From positions 62,001 through 126,000 of the forward strand of contig NZ_JALPRD010000012.1 of NCBI RefSeq assembly GCF_023197165.1: 64,000 nucleotides of DNA, read 5' to 3'. The stretch comes from Sphingopyxis sp. MSC1_008. GTDB taxonomy: Bacteria > Pseudomonadota > Alphaproteobacteria > Sphingomonadales > Sphingomonadaceae. A model generated the notes under the pieces. It was not told where the DNA came from and made no database searches. It was given only the letters and a program-made list of their open reading frames with translations. A program made the position numbers and the translations under genes. Positions 18,858-27,488 of this stretch are shown piece by piece; within the stretch, counting starts at the first letter, position 1; each line of letters begins with the position of its first letter.

Positions 18858-20390
18858 ATGCACCCCTCAGTCCACGCCCGTGCCAATCCCGACAAGGCCG
18901 CGATCATCGTCGCCGAGACCGGCGAGGCGATCAGCTATGGCGAACTCGACGCCGCCTCGAACCGCGCGGCGCAGCTCTTCCGGTCGCACGGGCTGGGGCA
19001 TGAGGATGTCGTCGCCTTCATGCTCGACAACACCCCGCATTATTACGGCCTGACTTGGGGGGCGCAGCGCGCGGGGCTGCGCTATGTCTGCATTTCGTCG
19101 CGGCTGACGCAGGACGAAACCGACTATATCCTCGAAAATTCGGGCGCACAGATTCTGATCGTGTCGGCAAGCCTTGCCGGCGCCGCGCAGCAACTGACGA
19201 CCGGGATCAAACGCTTCGCGATGGGCGGCGTGATCCCCGGCTATGAAAGCTGGGAGGACGCCGTCGCCGCGATGCCCGCGACGCCCGTCGCCGACGAGCG
19301 CGCGGGGGTCGACATGCTCTATTCGTCGGGCACCACCGGCCGGCCCAAGGGTGTGCGCGTGCCGCTGCCCGAGGATCCCGCGATCGACGCGACGAACAGC
19401 CTCGTCATGCTCGCCTCGGCGATATTCCAGATCAACGCCGACAGCGTCTATCTGTCGCCGGCGCCACTCTATCACGCCGCGCCGCTGCGCTGGTCGATGA
19501 CCGTGCACCGGCTGGGCGGCACCGTCGTCCTGATGAAGAAATTCGATCCCGAGGCGGCGCTTTCGCACATCGAAACCTATCGCGTGAACGCCAGCCAATG
19601 GGTGCCGACGCATTTCGTGCGCATGCTCAAGCTGCCCGATGACGTTCGGACGCGCTACGACACCGCGTCACTGAAGGTCGCGATCCACGCCGCGGCGCCG
19701 TGCCCGGTCCCGGTGAAGCAGGCGATGATCGACTGGTGGGGCCCGGTCCTCTTCGAATATTATGCCGGGTCCGAAGGCAATGGCATGACTTTCGTCTCCA
19801 GCGCCGACTGGCTGACGCACAAGGGCAGCGTCGGCCGCCCGATCCTCGGCGCGATCCACATCATGGGCGAAGACAATGAAACCGAGCTTGCCGCGAACGA
19901 AGAAGGCGCGGTTTTCTTCGAAAGCGAAAATGTCTTCGAATATCATGGAGATAACGAAAAAACGGCGTCGAGCCGCAACTCGAAGGGCTGGTCGACCCTC
20001 GGCGATGTGGGCAAAGTTGATGAAGATGGCTTCCTCTACCTCACCGACCGCAAGAGCTTCATGATCATCTCGGGCGGGGTGAACATCTATCCGCAGGAGA
20101 TCGAGAACCATCTCGTCACGCACCCGAAAGTCGCCGACGTCGCTGTCGTTGGCGGGCCGCACGACGAAATGGGCGAGGAGGTGATCGCGGTGATCCAGCC
20201 CGCCGACATGGCCGACGCGACCGATGCCTTCCGCGCCGAGCTGCTGACTTATGCGCGCGAGAAACTGTCGGGAGTGAAAATCCCGCGCCGAATCGACTTC
20301 CTCGAAGCCCTGCCGCGCCACGATACGGGCAAGCTCTACAAGCGCCTGCTCCGCGACCAATATTGGGAAAAGGCGAAGGCGGAGGCCTGA
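18858..20390 (+). CDS. AMP-dependent acyl-CoA synthetase/ligase
   Basis: 510 residues. Second ANL-family ligase in this cluster, with P-loop YSSGTTGRPKG (155-165), YYAGSEGNGMTF, GDVGKVDEDGFLYLTDR and the catalytic Lys in DTGKLYKRLL. Start at ATG 18858 with GGAGA upstream. It is followed closely by an isomerase-like and a crotonase gene (5-nt gap, then ATGA), so this ligase probably feeds a CoA-bound degradation pathway. It is closer to long-chain or aromatic-acid ligases of sphingomonads than to acetyl-CoA synthetase; the substrate is not determinable here. Confidence 0.92.
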   Translation: MHPSVHARANPDKAAIIVAETGEAISYGELDAASNRAAQLFRSHGLGHEDVVAFMLDNTPHYYGLTWGAQRAGLRYVCISSRLTQDETDYILENSGAQILIVSASLAGAAQQLTTGIKRFAMGGVIPGYESWEDAVAAMPATPVADERAGVDMLYSSGTTGRPKGVRVPLPEDPAIDATNSLVMLASAIFQINADSVYLSPAPLYHAAPLRWSMTVHRLGGTVVLMKKFDPEAALSHIETYRVNASQWVPTHFVRMLKLPDDVRTRYDTASLKVAIHAAAPCPVPVKQAMIDWWGPVLFEYYAGSEGNGMTFVSSADWLTHKGSVGRPILGAIHIMGEDNETELAANEEGAVFFESENVFEYHGDNEKTASSRNSKGWSTLGDVGKVDEDGFLYLTDRKSFMIISGGVNIYPQEIENHLVTHPKVADVAVVGGPHDEMGEEVIAVIQPADMADATDAFRAELLTYAREKLSGVKIPRRIDFLEALPRHDTGKLYKRLLRDQYWEKAKAEA

Positions 20391-20394
20391 TCCG

Positions 20395-21012
20395 ATGACC
20401 GCGCGCGTGGAATTCTTCTTCGATCTGTCCTCGCCCTGGACCTGCCTCGCGTTCCACAATCTGCCGGGCGTGCTCGAACGCACCGGCGCGACGGCCACCT
20501 ATCGGCCGATCCTCGTCGGCGGAGTGTTCAACGCGGTGAACCCGGCGGTCTATGCGGCGCGTGAGCAGGCCGATAACCGGCGGCTGCAGCATAGCTGGAA
20601 GGTGCTGAAGGACTGGGCGCGGCTAGCGGACGTACCGATGAATTTCCCATCAGAGTGGCATCCGGCAAAAAGCATCACCGCGATGCGTTTCTGCTGCGCG
20701 CTCGAAGAGGATCAGGCCGCGCTTGTCCGTTTCGCGCGCGGCGCATTTGCCAGCTATTTCGACCGGCAGGAGAATCTCGACGACCCCGCCGTGCTCGCGG
20801 CGGTCGCGGATGCTGAAGGGCTCGATGGCGCCGCGCTGGCTTCTGCGGCGGGCAGCGATCCGGTGAAGGCGCGGCTGCGCACGAATACCGATGAAGTCAT
20901 CGCGCGCGGCGGCTATGGTTCGCCGACGATCTTCGTCGACGGCGACGATATGTATTTTGGAAACGACCAACTGCCGCTCGTCGAGGCAGCGCTTGCAAGG
21001 ACTCTCCCATGA
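20395..21012 (+). CDS. 2-hydroxychromene-2-carboxylate isomerase-like DsbA-family protein
   Basis: 205 residues. Thioredoxin-fold kappa-class GST-like protein with the N-terminal EFFFDLSSPW motif, where a Ser (S12/S13) replaces the Cys of DsbA, and the cis-Pro region GSPTIFVDGDDMYFGND. In naphthalene-type pathways this family isomerises 2-hydroxychromene-2-carboxylate using glutathione, but many relatives sit in other catabolic operons. GGAGG lies nine nt before the ATG. Its stop overlaps the crotonase start (ATGA). Confidence 0.88.
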   Translation: MTARVEFFFDLSSPWTCLAFHNLPGVLERTGATATYRPILVGGVFNAVNPAVYAAREQADNRRLQHSWKVLKDWARLADVPMNFPSEWHPAKSITAMRFCCALEEDQAALVRFARGAFASYFDRQENLDDPAVLAAVADAEGLDGAALASAAGSDPVKARLRTNTDEVIARGGYGSPTIFVDGDDMYFGNDQLPLVEAALARTLP

Positions 21013-21812
21013 AGGACCGTATTTCGATCACCATGCTCGAAGGCGGGATCGCCGACGTCCGGCTGATCCGCGCCGACAAGATGAACGCGCTCGATCCTGC
21101 GATGTGGGAAGCGCTCGCCGAGGCGATCGATCAATTGAAGGCGACCGCGGGCCTCCGTGTCGTCGTCCTGTCGGGCGAAGGCCGTGCCTTCTGCGCGGGG
21201 CTCGACCTCTCCAGCCTCAGCAACGATCGCGATCCGGGCGCGAGCAGCGCGGGCGGCAGCCTGTCCGACCGCACGCGCGGGATCGCGAACAATGCCCAAT
21301 ATGCCGCGTGGGGCTGGCGTGAGATTCCGGTGCCGGTGATCGCGGCGGTCCACGGCGTCGCGTTCGGCGCGGGCAGCCAGATCATGGCAGCCGCCGACAT
21401 CCGTATCGTCCATCCCGATACGCGCATCGCGATCATGGAAATGCGCTGGGGTCTCGTTCCCGATGTTGCGGGCATGGCGCTGTGGCGGACGCAGGTTGCC
21501 GACGATGTGTTGCGCGAGATGATCTACACCAACCGTGAATTCAACGGCTCGGAGGCGAAGCTGCTCGGCTTTGCGACGCATGTGTCGGACGAGCCGCTGG
21601 CGCGGGCGATGGAGCTGGCGGAGGTTATCGCCGACAAGAATCCGCACGCGATCCGTGGGGCGAAGCGGCTCTGCAACATGCTCGCCGATGCCAGCGACGC
21701 CGAAATCTTGCAGGCGGAGAGCGACGAGCAGGTGAAGGTCATCCGTACCCCGAACCAGATGGAAGCGGTGATGGCTGGGATGCAGAAACGGAAGCCGAAT
21801 TTCGCCGACTAA
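21009..21812 (+). CDS. Enoyl-CoA hydratase/isomerase (crotonase family)
   Basis: 267 residues. Crotonase fold with the oxyanion-hole segments AFCAGLDLSSL and GVAFGAGSQIMAAADIRI and an acidic residue in MEMRWGLVPD. Likely hydrates or isomerises an enoyl-CoA made from the product of the adjacent ligase. ATGA overlap with the isomerase-like gene. The stop TAA overlaps the stop of ATP12 on the other strand: the two genes share CTAA at 21809-21812. Confidence 0.92.
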   Translation: MKDRISITMLEGGIADVRLIRADKMNALDPAMWEALAEAIDQLKATAGLRVVVLSGEGRAFCAGLDLSSLSNDRDPGASSAGGSLSDRTRGIANNAQYAAWGWREIPVPVIAAVHGVAFGAGSQIMAAADIRIVHPDTRIAIMEMRWGLVPDVAGMALWRTQVADDVLREMIYTNREFNGSEAKLLGFATHVSDEPLARAMELAEVIADKNPHAIRGAKRLCNMLADASDAEILQAESDEQVKVIRTPNQMEAVMAGMQKRKPNFAD

Positions 21813-22498
21813 AGCAGCGCCAAAAACCGCGCCGCATTGTCCCAGTCGCGTTTGTGGGTGGCGCGCGCTTTTTGCGCTTCGCTGTCAGCGCCCCAGCGGC
21901 GTTCCTGATAGAGGTCGTCGAGGCTGACGGCTTCCCATAATGCGTCGGCGTCGAATGCGTTTTCGAGCAAGGCGAGGCCGGCGACGAGCGATCCGCCGAT
22001 GGTGACGAGCGGGGTCAGCGGCGCCATCCACCACGGATCAACCGCGAATATGGCATCGCGCAACGCCGCAACCGTTGCCGGCGGCTGATCGACAGGCAGG
22101 ATGCCTTGCGTGAGGACGAACTCGACCCCGAAGCGCGACTCCGCCCACGCGAGTGGCGGGTTCCATGCCGCCGCCTGCTCGGCCTGCAGCACCGCGTCGC
22201 GGTCATCGCGATAACAGAAGAGGTCGGTCGCGGCATAAGCGGCGATGGTTTCGGCAAAGGCGGCCGGGTCGGGGAAGGCGAGGTCGATGGCCGCATTGGC
22301 GATGCCGGTCATCGGCATATGGACGGGGTCGATTGTCTCGCCCTGCTCGCGCCATTCGGCAGCGATGGCTTCGACTAGCGCCGCGCTGGCGACGGCAAGC
22401 GGCGCGCGCTGCGGCGTACGCACCGGCCGGCCATCGAGCGCGATGCCCCAGCCGCCGTCCTCTGCGACGACGGCAACCTCTTTCCAGAAGCGCTTCAC
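21809..22498 (-). CDS. ATP12 family F1-ATPase assembly chaperone
   Basis: 229 residues from GTG 22498. Chaperone for the alpha subunit during F1 assembly, shared by mitochondria and alphaproteobacteria. Typical N-terminus (KRFWKEV, GWGIALDGRPVRTPQRAPLAV), AAEWREQGETIDP, and DLFCYRD followed by WNPPLAWAESRFGV. The GTG overlaps the stop of the upstream small membrane protein gene (GTGA); the ORF could run upstream but only over that gene. Last gene of a six-gene minus-strand run. Confidence 0.94.
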   Translation of the reverse strand: MKRFWKEVAVVAEDGGWGIALDGRPVRTPQRAPLAVASAALVEAIAAEWREQGETIDPVHMPMTGIANAAIDLAFPDPAAFAETIAAYAATDLFCYRDDRDAVLQAEQAAAWNPPLAWAESRFGVEFVLTQGILPVDQPPATVAALRDAIFAVDPWWMAPLTPLVTIGGSLVAGLALLENAFDADALWEAVSLDDLYQERRWGADSEAQKARATHKRDWDNAARFLALL

Positions 22499-22731
22499 GG
22501 GTTTTTGGGCGAACGCCAGCGGCGCGCGAGCAGCAGCGGCATGACGGCGAAATCGAACGCGCCGATCAGCACGATCGCGGCGCCGATCCAGCGGTCGGTT
22601 GGCTGGCCTGCGAGCGAAAAACCGCCGCTGATCAGGATGAAACCGATCATCGCGAAGCCGGCGCCCATCAGGCGCATGATCGAGAGGGCGAAGAAACGTT
22701 TCTTGGCGAGGGTGTCGTCGGCTTGGGTCAT
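22495..22731 (-). CDS. Small membrane protein, two predicted TM helices
   Basis: 78 residues. Polar N-terminus, then two hydrophobic helices (about residues 17-40 and 47-70) with a short loop and a basic C-terminus. Not a named family I can identify, but such a gene directly before ATP12 fits sphingomonad genomes. Overlaps both neighbours (ATGA with the PaiB-like gene, GTGA with ATP12), good evidence that it is translated. Confidence 0.82.
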   Translation of the reverse strand: MTQADDTLAKKRFFALSIMRLMGAGFAMIGFILISGGFSLAGQPTDRWIGAAIVLIGAFDFAVMPLLLARRWRSPKNP

Positions 22732-23348
22732 GCGCCCTCCCTATCGCCGCCAAGGTGGCGCATCAACTGCGCGAGTGCGCCATGGCCCGTCGCCTCGACG
22801 CCGTCGATCACGCGCCCGCGTTCGTTGGCGGACTTGTTCTGCGACAGCTTGATCGTCGGGCGCCACGCAGCGATTCGCATTTCGAACCCGACGATAGCGC
22901 CCGTCATCTTGCTGAACAGCGCCGGGTTCATCTTGTCGCGAGTCCATGGCGGGTTCGCGCCGACGCGGGCTTCGTGCTGGGCCGACAGCGTGTCGAGCTG
23001 CGCCACCAGTTGGGCGTCGTCGAGCTTGCGCGCCACGCCTTCCATCTCGATCGCGACATAGTTCCACGTCGGCACTTGGTCGGCGTCGGCGTACCAGCTC
23101 GCGCTGACATAGGCGTCGGGGCCCTGCACAACGGCAAGCGCGTTCGCGCCGGCGAGATGGCGGGTAAGCGCGTTGCCGCGCGCGAGATGGAATTGCAGCG
23201 TCGTCCGGTCGCCGCTCAACACCACCGGCGCATGGGCAACGCGGGGCCCGTCGGGGGTGCTTGCAAAGATCGCGGCAAAACCGATCTCGCGCACGAGCAA
23301 TTCGGCGAGATCGTCCTGCCGCGGGCGGAAGGCGGAGTTCGGGTGCAT
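22728..23348 (-). CDS. PaiB-like FMN-binding protein
   Basis: 206 residues. PaiB/FMN-binding split-barrel family (N-terminal MHPNSAFRP, HLARGN, PDAYVSASWY, VPTWNYVAIE, and the C-terminal KLSQNKSANERGRVIDG signature). The family was named a negative regulator of sporulation and protease genes in Bacillus, but most members are probably flavin- or haem-binding oxidoreductase-like proteins. Its ATG overlaps the stop of the pseudouridine synthase gene (TGATG). Confidence 0.92.
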   Translation of the reverse strand: MHPNSAFRPRQDDLAELLVREIGFAAIFASTPDGPRVAHAPVVLSGDRTTLQFHLARGNALTRHLAGANALAVVQGPDAYVSASWYADADQVPTWNYVAIEMEGVARKLDDAQLVAQLDTLSAQHEARVGANPPWTRDKMNPALFSKMTGAIVGFEMRIAAWRPTIKLSQNKSANERGRVIDGVEATGHGALAQLMRHLGGDREGA

Positions 23349-24580
23349 CAGCCCGCTTTAGGTGGGCGCGCCGGATGCTTCTTCGCGCTTGGTTTTTTGC
23401 CCGCGGGCTTCCCCGTTGCCGGCTTGCCGGGCTTGCCCGCTTTCGCTTTCGCCTTGGGCTTCGGCTTGCCGACGAAATCGGTCGGCTTGCTCTCGGCGGT
23501 GCGGCCACGCCGCTCGCCGCGCCGCGCCTTGCGGATCTGCTTGCTATGCGCCTTCGCCTGCGCCTTCAGCGCCGATTTGGGCGGCGGGCCTTTTTCGGCC
23601 GGGTCGATCCCGACCTCGCCGAGCAGCAGGTCGAAGCCGAGCGCGTCGAGGCTCGCGGCGAAATGGTCGGGCACCTCGGCGCTGATATCGATCGCGCCGC
23701 CGTCGGGATGGTCGATGCGCAGGCGGCGGCTGTGCAGGTGCATCTTGCGGCTGATCGTCCCGGTCAGGAATGCGCCCTTGCCGCCATATTTTCCGTCGCC
23801 GACGATCGGATGACCGATCGCCGCCATATGGACGCGCAGCTGGTGGGTGCGGCCGGTCAGCGGCTGCAGCTCGACCCAAGCCGCGCTGTTGCCCGCGCGT
23901 TCGATCACGCGATAGCGCGTCTTCGATGCGAGACCGCTGTCGTGGACGTGCATCTTTTCGCCGCCCGATCCCGGCTGCTTGGCGAGCGGCAGGTCGATTT
24001 CGCCCTGCTGGATGTCGGGAACGCCGACGATCAACGCCCAATAGGTCTTTTTCGCGCTGCGGTTCGAAAAGCTCTTGGCGAAATAGGCTGCGGCCTTCGG
24101 CGTCCGTGCAACGAGGAGGGCGCCCGACGTGTCCTTGTCGAGCCGGTGGACAAGCTTGGGCCGCGTCGGACCATCGAATTTCAGCGCGTCGAGCAGGCCG
24201 TCGACATGCTGCTCGGTCTTGGTGCCGCCCTGCGTTGCAAGCCCCGGAAGCTTATTGAGCACGATCGCGCTGGCATCGCGGTGGATGAGCATCCCGGTCG
24301 CCAGCTCGACATCGGCGTCGGTCAGCGGGCGGCCCTTGCGCGCCGGGCGCGCCGCGGTTTCGACCGGCGGAGATGGCATCACCAGTTTCTGCCCCGTGGC
24401 GATGCGGTCCGACACATCGGCCTTCTTGCCGTCGAGTGTCAGCTGTCCCGATCGCGCCCAGCGCGCGAGCAGCGCGTGCGGCGTTCCTTCGCGGTGGCGT
24501 TTGAACCAGCGGTCGAGTCGGATGCCGTCGTCTTCCTCGGCGATGGTCGCGCCATCGAGATTGGTCTTGGCGTCGTTCAT
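23348..24580 (-). CDS. RluA-family pseudouridine synthase with long basic tail
   Basis: 410 residues. S4 RNA-binding domain (about residues 18-65) then the RluA/RluC catalytic domain with HRLDKDTSG (145-153, catalytic D148) and LTGRTHQLRVHMA. Probably modifies 23S rRNA (RluC-like). The last ~80 residues are an unusual low-complexity tail rich in Lys, Pro, Ala and Gly. Start at ATG 24580, overlapping the crcB stop (ATGA); the open frame upstream is shadow of crcB. Confidence 0.94.
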   Translation of the reverse strand: MNDAKTNLDGATIAEEDDGIRLDRWFKRHREGTPHALLARWARSGQLTLDGKKADVSDRIATGQKLVMPSPPVETAARPARKGRPLTDADVELATGMLIHRDASAIVLNKLPGLATQGGTKTEQHVDGLLDALKFDGPTRPKLVHRLDKDTSGALLVARTPKAAAYFAKSFSNRSAKKTYWALIVGVPDIQQGEIDLPLAKQPGSGGEKMHVHDSGLASKTRYRVIERAGNSAAWVELQPLTGRTHQLRVHMAAIGHPIVGDGKYGGKGAFLTGTISRKMHLHSRRLRIDHPDGGAIDISAEVPDHFAASLDALGFDLLLGEVGIDPAEKGPPPKSALKAQAKAHSKQIRKARRGERRGRTAESKPTDFVGKPKPKAKAKAGKPGKPATGKPAGKKPSAKKHPARPPKAG

Positions 24581-24954
24581 GCTGGCACCTGCCGCACAAG
24601 GAACAGGCCGAGCCCGCATGCTGCGATCGCGCCGATGACCGACGCGAGGACATAGGCGGCTGCCTGCGCATTTTGGCCGCGTTCGAAAAGCATCCAATAT
24701 TCCATGCTGAAAGAGGAGAAGGTGGTGAAACCGCCGAGAATCCCGACGCCGACGAACAGCCGTGTCGTGTCGCTGCCACCGCTGCGCACCAGCCAGCCGA
24801 CGAGCAGGCCCATCAACAGGCTGCCGACGATATTGATCGACAGCGTCCCCCACGGGAAGGCCGGGCCGAACCGCGCGAGCATCGCCTGGCCGACCAGATG
24901 GCGGGCCCCGGCGCCGATCGCGCCGCCGATCATGACGGGAAACAGGCTGTTCAT
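24577..24954 (-). CDS. crcB: Fluoride channel CrcB/Fluc
   Basis: 125 residues, four membrane helices. Dual-topology fluoride exporter. Signatures: GGAIGAGARH near the N-terminus, INIVGSLLMG (N41) and GGFTTFSSF (74-82), the helix-break region lining the pore. It lies 48 nt after the nuclease gene and overlaps the pseudouridine synthase start. I see no fluoride riboswitch in the short upstream gap. Confidence 0.96.
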   Translation of the reverse strand: MNSLFPVMIGGAIGAGARHLVGQAMLARFGPAFPWGTLSINIVGSLLMGLLVGWLVRSGGSDTTRLFVGVGILGGFTTFSSFSMEYWMLFERGQNAQAAAYVLASVIGAIAACGLGLFLVRQVPA

Positions 24955-25002
24955 ATGGCTCGCCCTAGCCGGAAAGTGCGGCGAGGCATAGCGGGTGCGT
25001 GG

Positions 25003-25581
25003 TTACGCGTCGGGCGGCGTCATCGCGGTGTTCGGACGCTCGTGCGTTGCGCGCCAGTTTTCGGGACGGACGAAGTCGCCCTGCCAGATGCCGCGCCGCT
25101 TCGCCTGTGCTTCGGCTTCCTCGACCATATAGGCGTCGCTCGTCGCGACGGCCCATCCGAGCCGCGTCATTTCGGCGCCGAGGTCCATGCCGTCGGGAAA
25201 GGGCGCGGTGCGGCACGCGGCGAGCGTGCGGTCGTACCGATCCTTTGCCGCGACCTCGCAATGGAGCGGCCCGCGGCCCGCGAGCTTTTCGAGCGCGGCG
25301 CGCACGTCGCGCCCGCATGGCCATCGCGTTGCGCCGCGCACGCAATCTTGCCGATATTCGACCGCGTCGATGCCGGTCAGGCGGATCGTCAGCGGAGCAT
25401 CATCCTGCCGCACCGTCAGGCTGTCGCCGTCGATGACATGAACGAGCGGCACGGTGAGGGCAGGTGCGGGCAACCACAGCCAAGCCACAAAGGCGAGCCC
25501 GGCGAGCAGCAGCAGCGCGAGCAGCGACCGGAAGCGCCGCCGCCAGCGCAACCGCGCGAGCGAGGAGGAGCCTGAAACCAT
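25003..25581 (-). CDS. Membrane-anchored SNase-like nuclease
   Basis: 192 residues. Basic N-terminus, one membrane segment (about 18-36), then a staphylococcal nuclease (OB-fold) domain. Candidate catalytic residues R67 (IRLTGID), E75 (AVEYRQ) and R118 (DRYDRTLA) and the calcium-site Asp in IDGDS are all present. Probably a periplasm-facing thermonuclease. First gene of the minus-strand run down to ATP12. Confidence 0.92.
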   Translation of the reverse strand: MVSGSSSLARLRWRRRFRSLLALLLLAGLAFVAWLWLPAPALTVPLVHVIDGDSLTVRQDDAPLTIRLTGIDAVEYRQDCVRGATRWPCGRDVRAALEKLAGRGPLHCEVAAKDRYDRTLAACRTAPFPDGMDLGAEMTRLGWAVATSDAYMVEEAEAQAKRRGIWQGDFVRPENWRATHERPNTAMTPPDA

Positions 25582-25813
25582 CGGTCCCGCCTACTCAATG
25601 GCGATGGCTTGGCAAGGGGTGAATTAGTGATTGACGATGAGAACAAATCATGTCCAAAATGGACCTATTCCATAATGGCCGACATGCGCCGACTCATGCC
25701 GACATCAAGCTTGGGTCCGGATTGGCGGCAAATGGGAACGAACAAAAGGTGAATATCACCGAAATGACGGCATGGTTACGCCAGGGTGGAGCGATGGAAA
25801 TGGGGACGACAGC

Positions 25814-26851
25814 ATGATGGACCTACAGTCATTGGACACATCGGTATTTCAACCGAACGGTTTCGGTGCTGCGCAAGATGGGCCTCCCGAAACGCTTCGC
25901 GGGCCGCTCCCCCAAGCCGTTGCGTCGCCACTGTTGTTCGTGGGGTCGCCGGGCGATTGTCCCGACCTGGCTTCGCTTGCAGATGTGCGCTTGGCCAAGA
26001 CAATATCGGCCGCCTCGGCGGCGGATTATATCCGGAAAACCGCCACGCTCGACATCGTCTTGCTGGCCGCGGCGGACGCGGTCGAAAGCGAAACGCTGGC
26101 GGACATATGCGCCGCGGCGGAAATGCAGGGTTGTAACCTTGTTTTCGAAACCGAGCTGCCTGCGCTCGACCGGATCGTTGCAGTTGTCCCCATCGCGCTT
26201 AACGCGCAGTTTCTGGTCGACGCCGATCCGACTGACCGGCTCATCGCCCTGGCGGCGGCGCGACGTTCTCGGCACGGCGTATTGCACGACATCGCACGAG
26301 ACGATGCGATGGAGCGTATCGACCGGTTGCAGGAAGAAGTCGCGCGCATTTCGCGCTTGCTCGGCGATCTCGCCGGCCAGAGGGGCGGCCTTCCCGGCAC
26401 GCCCACGGGTTTTGCAACGCGGGCCGAGGACCTGACCGACTATGCGGGACAGGTACGCGCGCCGACGCGCGACTTTGCCGCGATGCCGCGGAGTTTCATT
26501 CCCGAAGAGCGCACGCTCGACCGGCAGCGCGCCAAGGCGGTACGGCGAATGCTGCGTCAGCGGCGGATGCGCGAGCAATATTTCCCCGCGGACCTGTTCG
26601 CCGATCCGGCATGGGACATGCTGCTCGATCTCTATGCCGCACGGCTCGAACGCCAGCCGGTGTCGGTGTCGAGCCTGTGCATCGCCGCGGCGGTTCCCGC
26701 GACGACGGCGCTGCGCTGGATCAAGACGATGACCGATGCCGGCCTGTTCCTGCGCGAAGACGACCCGCACGATGGCCGCCGCATCTTCATCGCGCTTGCC
26801 GAAGGCGCCTCTGACGCGCTCGCCCGTTATTTCGAGGCGCTTGAGGAATAG
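25814..26851 (+). CDS. MarR-like winged-helix transcriptional regulator
   Basis: 345 residues from ATG 25814, chosen for GGGGA seven nt upstream (the frame is open from 25772). The C-terminal ~90 residues form a winged helix with SVSSLCIAAAVPATTALRWI and a DPHDGRRIFIAL wing, as in MarR proteins. The N-terminal ~160 residues resemble a degenerate receiver-like alpha/beta domain without phosphorylation site; a short coiled coil (MERIDRLQEEVARISRLLGDL region, nt ~26310-26370) joins the two. The 232-bp upstream gap holds no gene. Target unknown. Confidence 0.82.
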   Translation: MMDLQSLDTSVFQPNGFGAAQDGPPETLRGPLPQAVASPLLFVGSPGDCPDLASLADVRLAKTISAASAADYIRKTATLDIVLLAAADAVESETLADICAAAEMQGCNLVFETELPALDRIVAVVPIALNAQFLVDADPTDRLIALAAARRSRHGVLHDIARDDAMERIDRLQEEVARISRLLGDLAGQRGGLPGTPTGFATRAEDLTDYAGQVRAPTRDFAAMPRSFIPEERTLDRQRAKAVRRMLRQRRMREQYFPADLFADPAWDMLLDLYAARLERQPVSVSSLCIAAAVPATTALRWIKTMTDAGLFLREDDPHDGRRIFIALAEGASDALARYFEALEE

Positions 26852-26900
26852 GCGAAGAATAGGCATGGCCCGCGCCGACCGGCCCGGCTAGCTTCCCGCC

Positions 26901-27413
26901 ATGAACGATGCCGTCGAAGTGGTCGTGAACGATCGGATGCAGCAGGGCTATCGCTATGTGCGTACGGCCCCGATGGGGAAGGCGTTCGATCCCGGTTTCG
27001 AACCCGAACTCACGCCAGCCGAGATGCTGGAACTCGGGGTGTTCTGCGGCAAATATATGACCGACTGCACCGCCGAATTCCCGGCGAGCTGGTTCAGGGA
27101 GGCGAAGCTTTCGCCCGAAAAAGCGGACTGTTCGCTCAACTACTTCGGCATAAGAGCGAGCGTTCCCCTGCGCGTCTGGGTCCAGAAAGGATGGATCCAT
27201 CCCGACGACCCGCGCGGCTGGTTCCAATGGTATTGCCGCTATTATTCGGGGCGGCGGATGCCGGGGGAGGACCATCGCCAGGTGGCGCGGTGGCGCGCAT
27301 TCCGGCGCCACGCCGCGCAAGTGCGAAAGCATTGCGAACCCGGCGATCCTTTTTGCCGGCCGAAACAGCGGCAGGCGCTGCTGCAATGGGCGTACGACAG
27401 CCGGGACATCTAG
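26901..27413 (+). CDS. Conserved hypothetical protein, Trp/Cys-rich
   Basis: 170 residues, no signal peptide or membrane segment. Rich in aromatic residues and with six Cys; the block WVQKGWIHPDDPRGWFQWYC, then YYSGRRMP and HRQVARWRAFRRH looks like a conserved core. I recognise the pattern as a widespread hypothetical family but not a function. Starts 49 nt after the MarR-like gene and ends 75 nt before corA on the same strand. Confidence 0.8.
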   Translation: MNDAVEVVVNDRMQQGYRYVRTAPMGKAFDPGFEPELTPAEMLELGVFCGKYMTDCTAEFPASWFREAKLSPEKADCSLNYFGIRASVPLRVWVQKGWIHPDDPRGWFQWYCRYYSGRRMPGEDHRQVARWRAFRRHAAQVRKHCEPGDPFCRPKQRQALLQWAYDSRDI

Positions 27414-27488
27414 CCCCGAATCCGGAGCCATTTCCCTTCATCGCGGGGCGCACTATGTAAGCGCCCACTTCAACGGAGTTTTCTGTCG

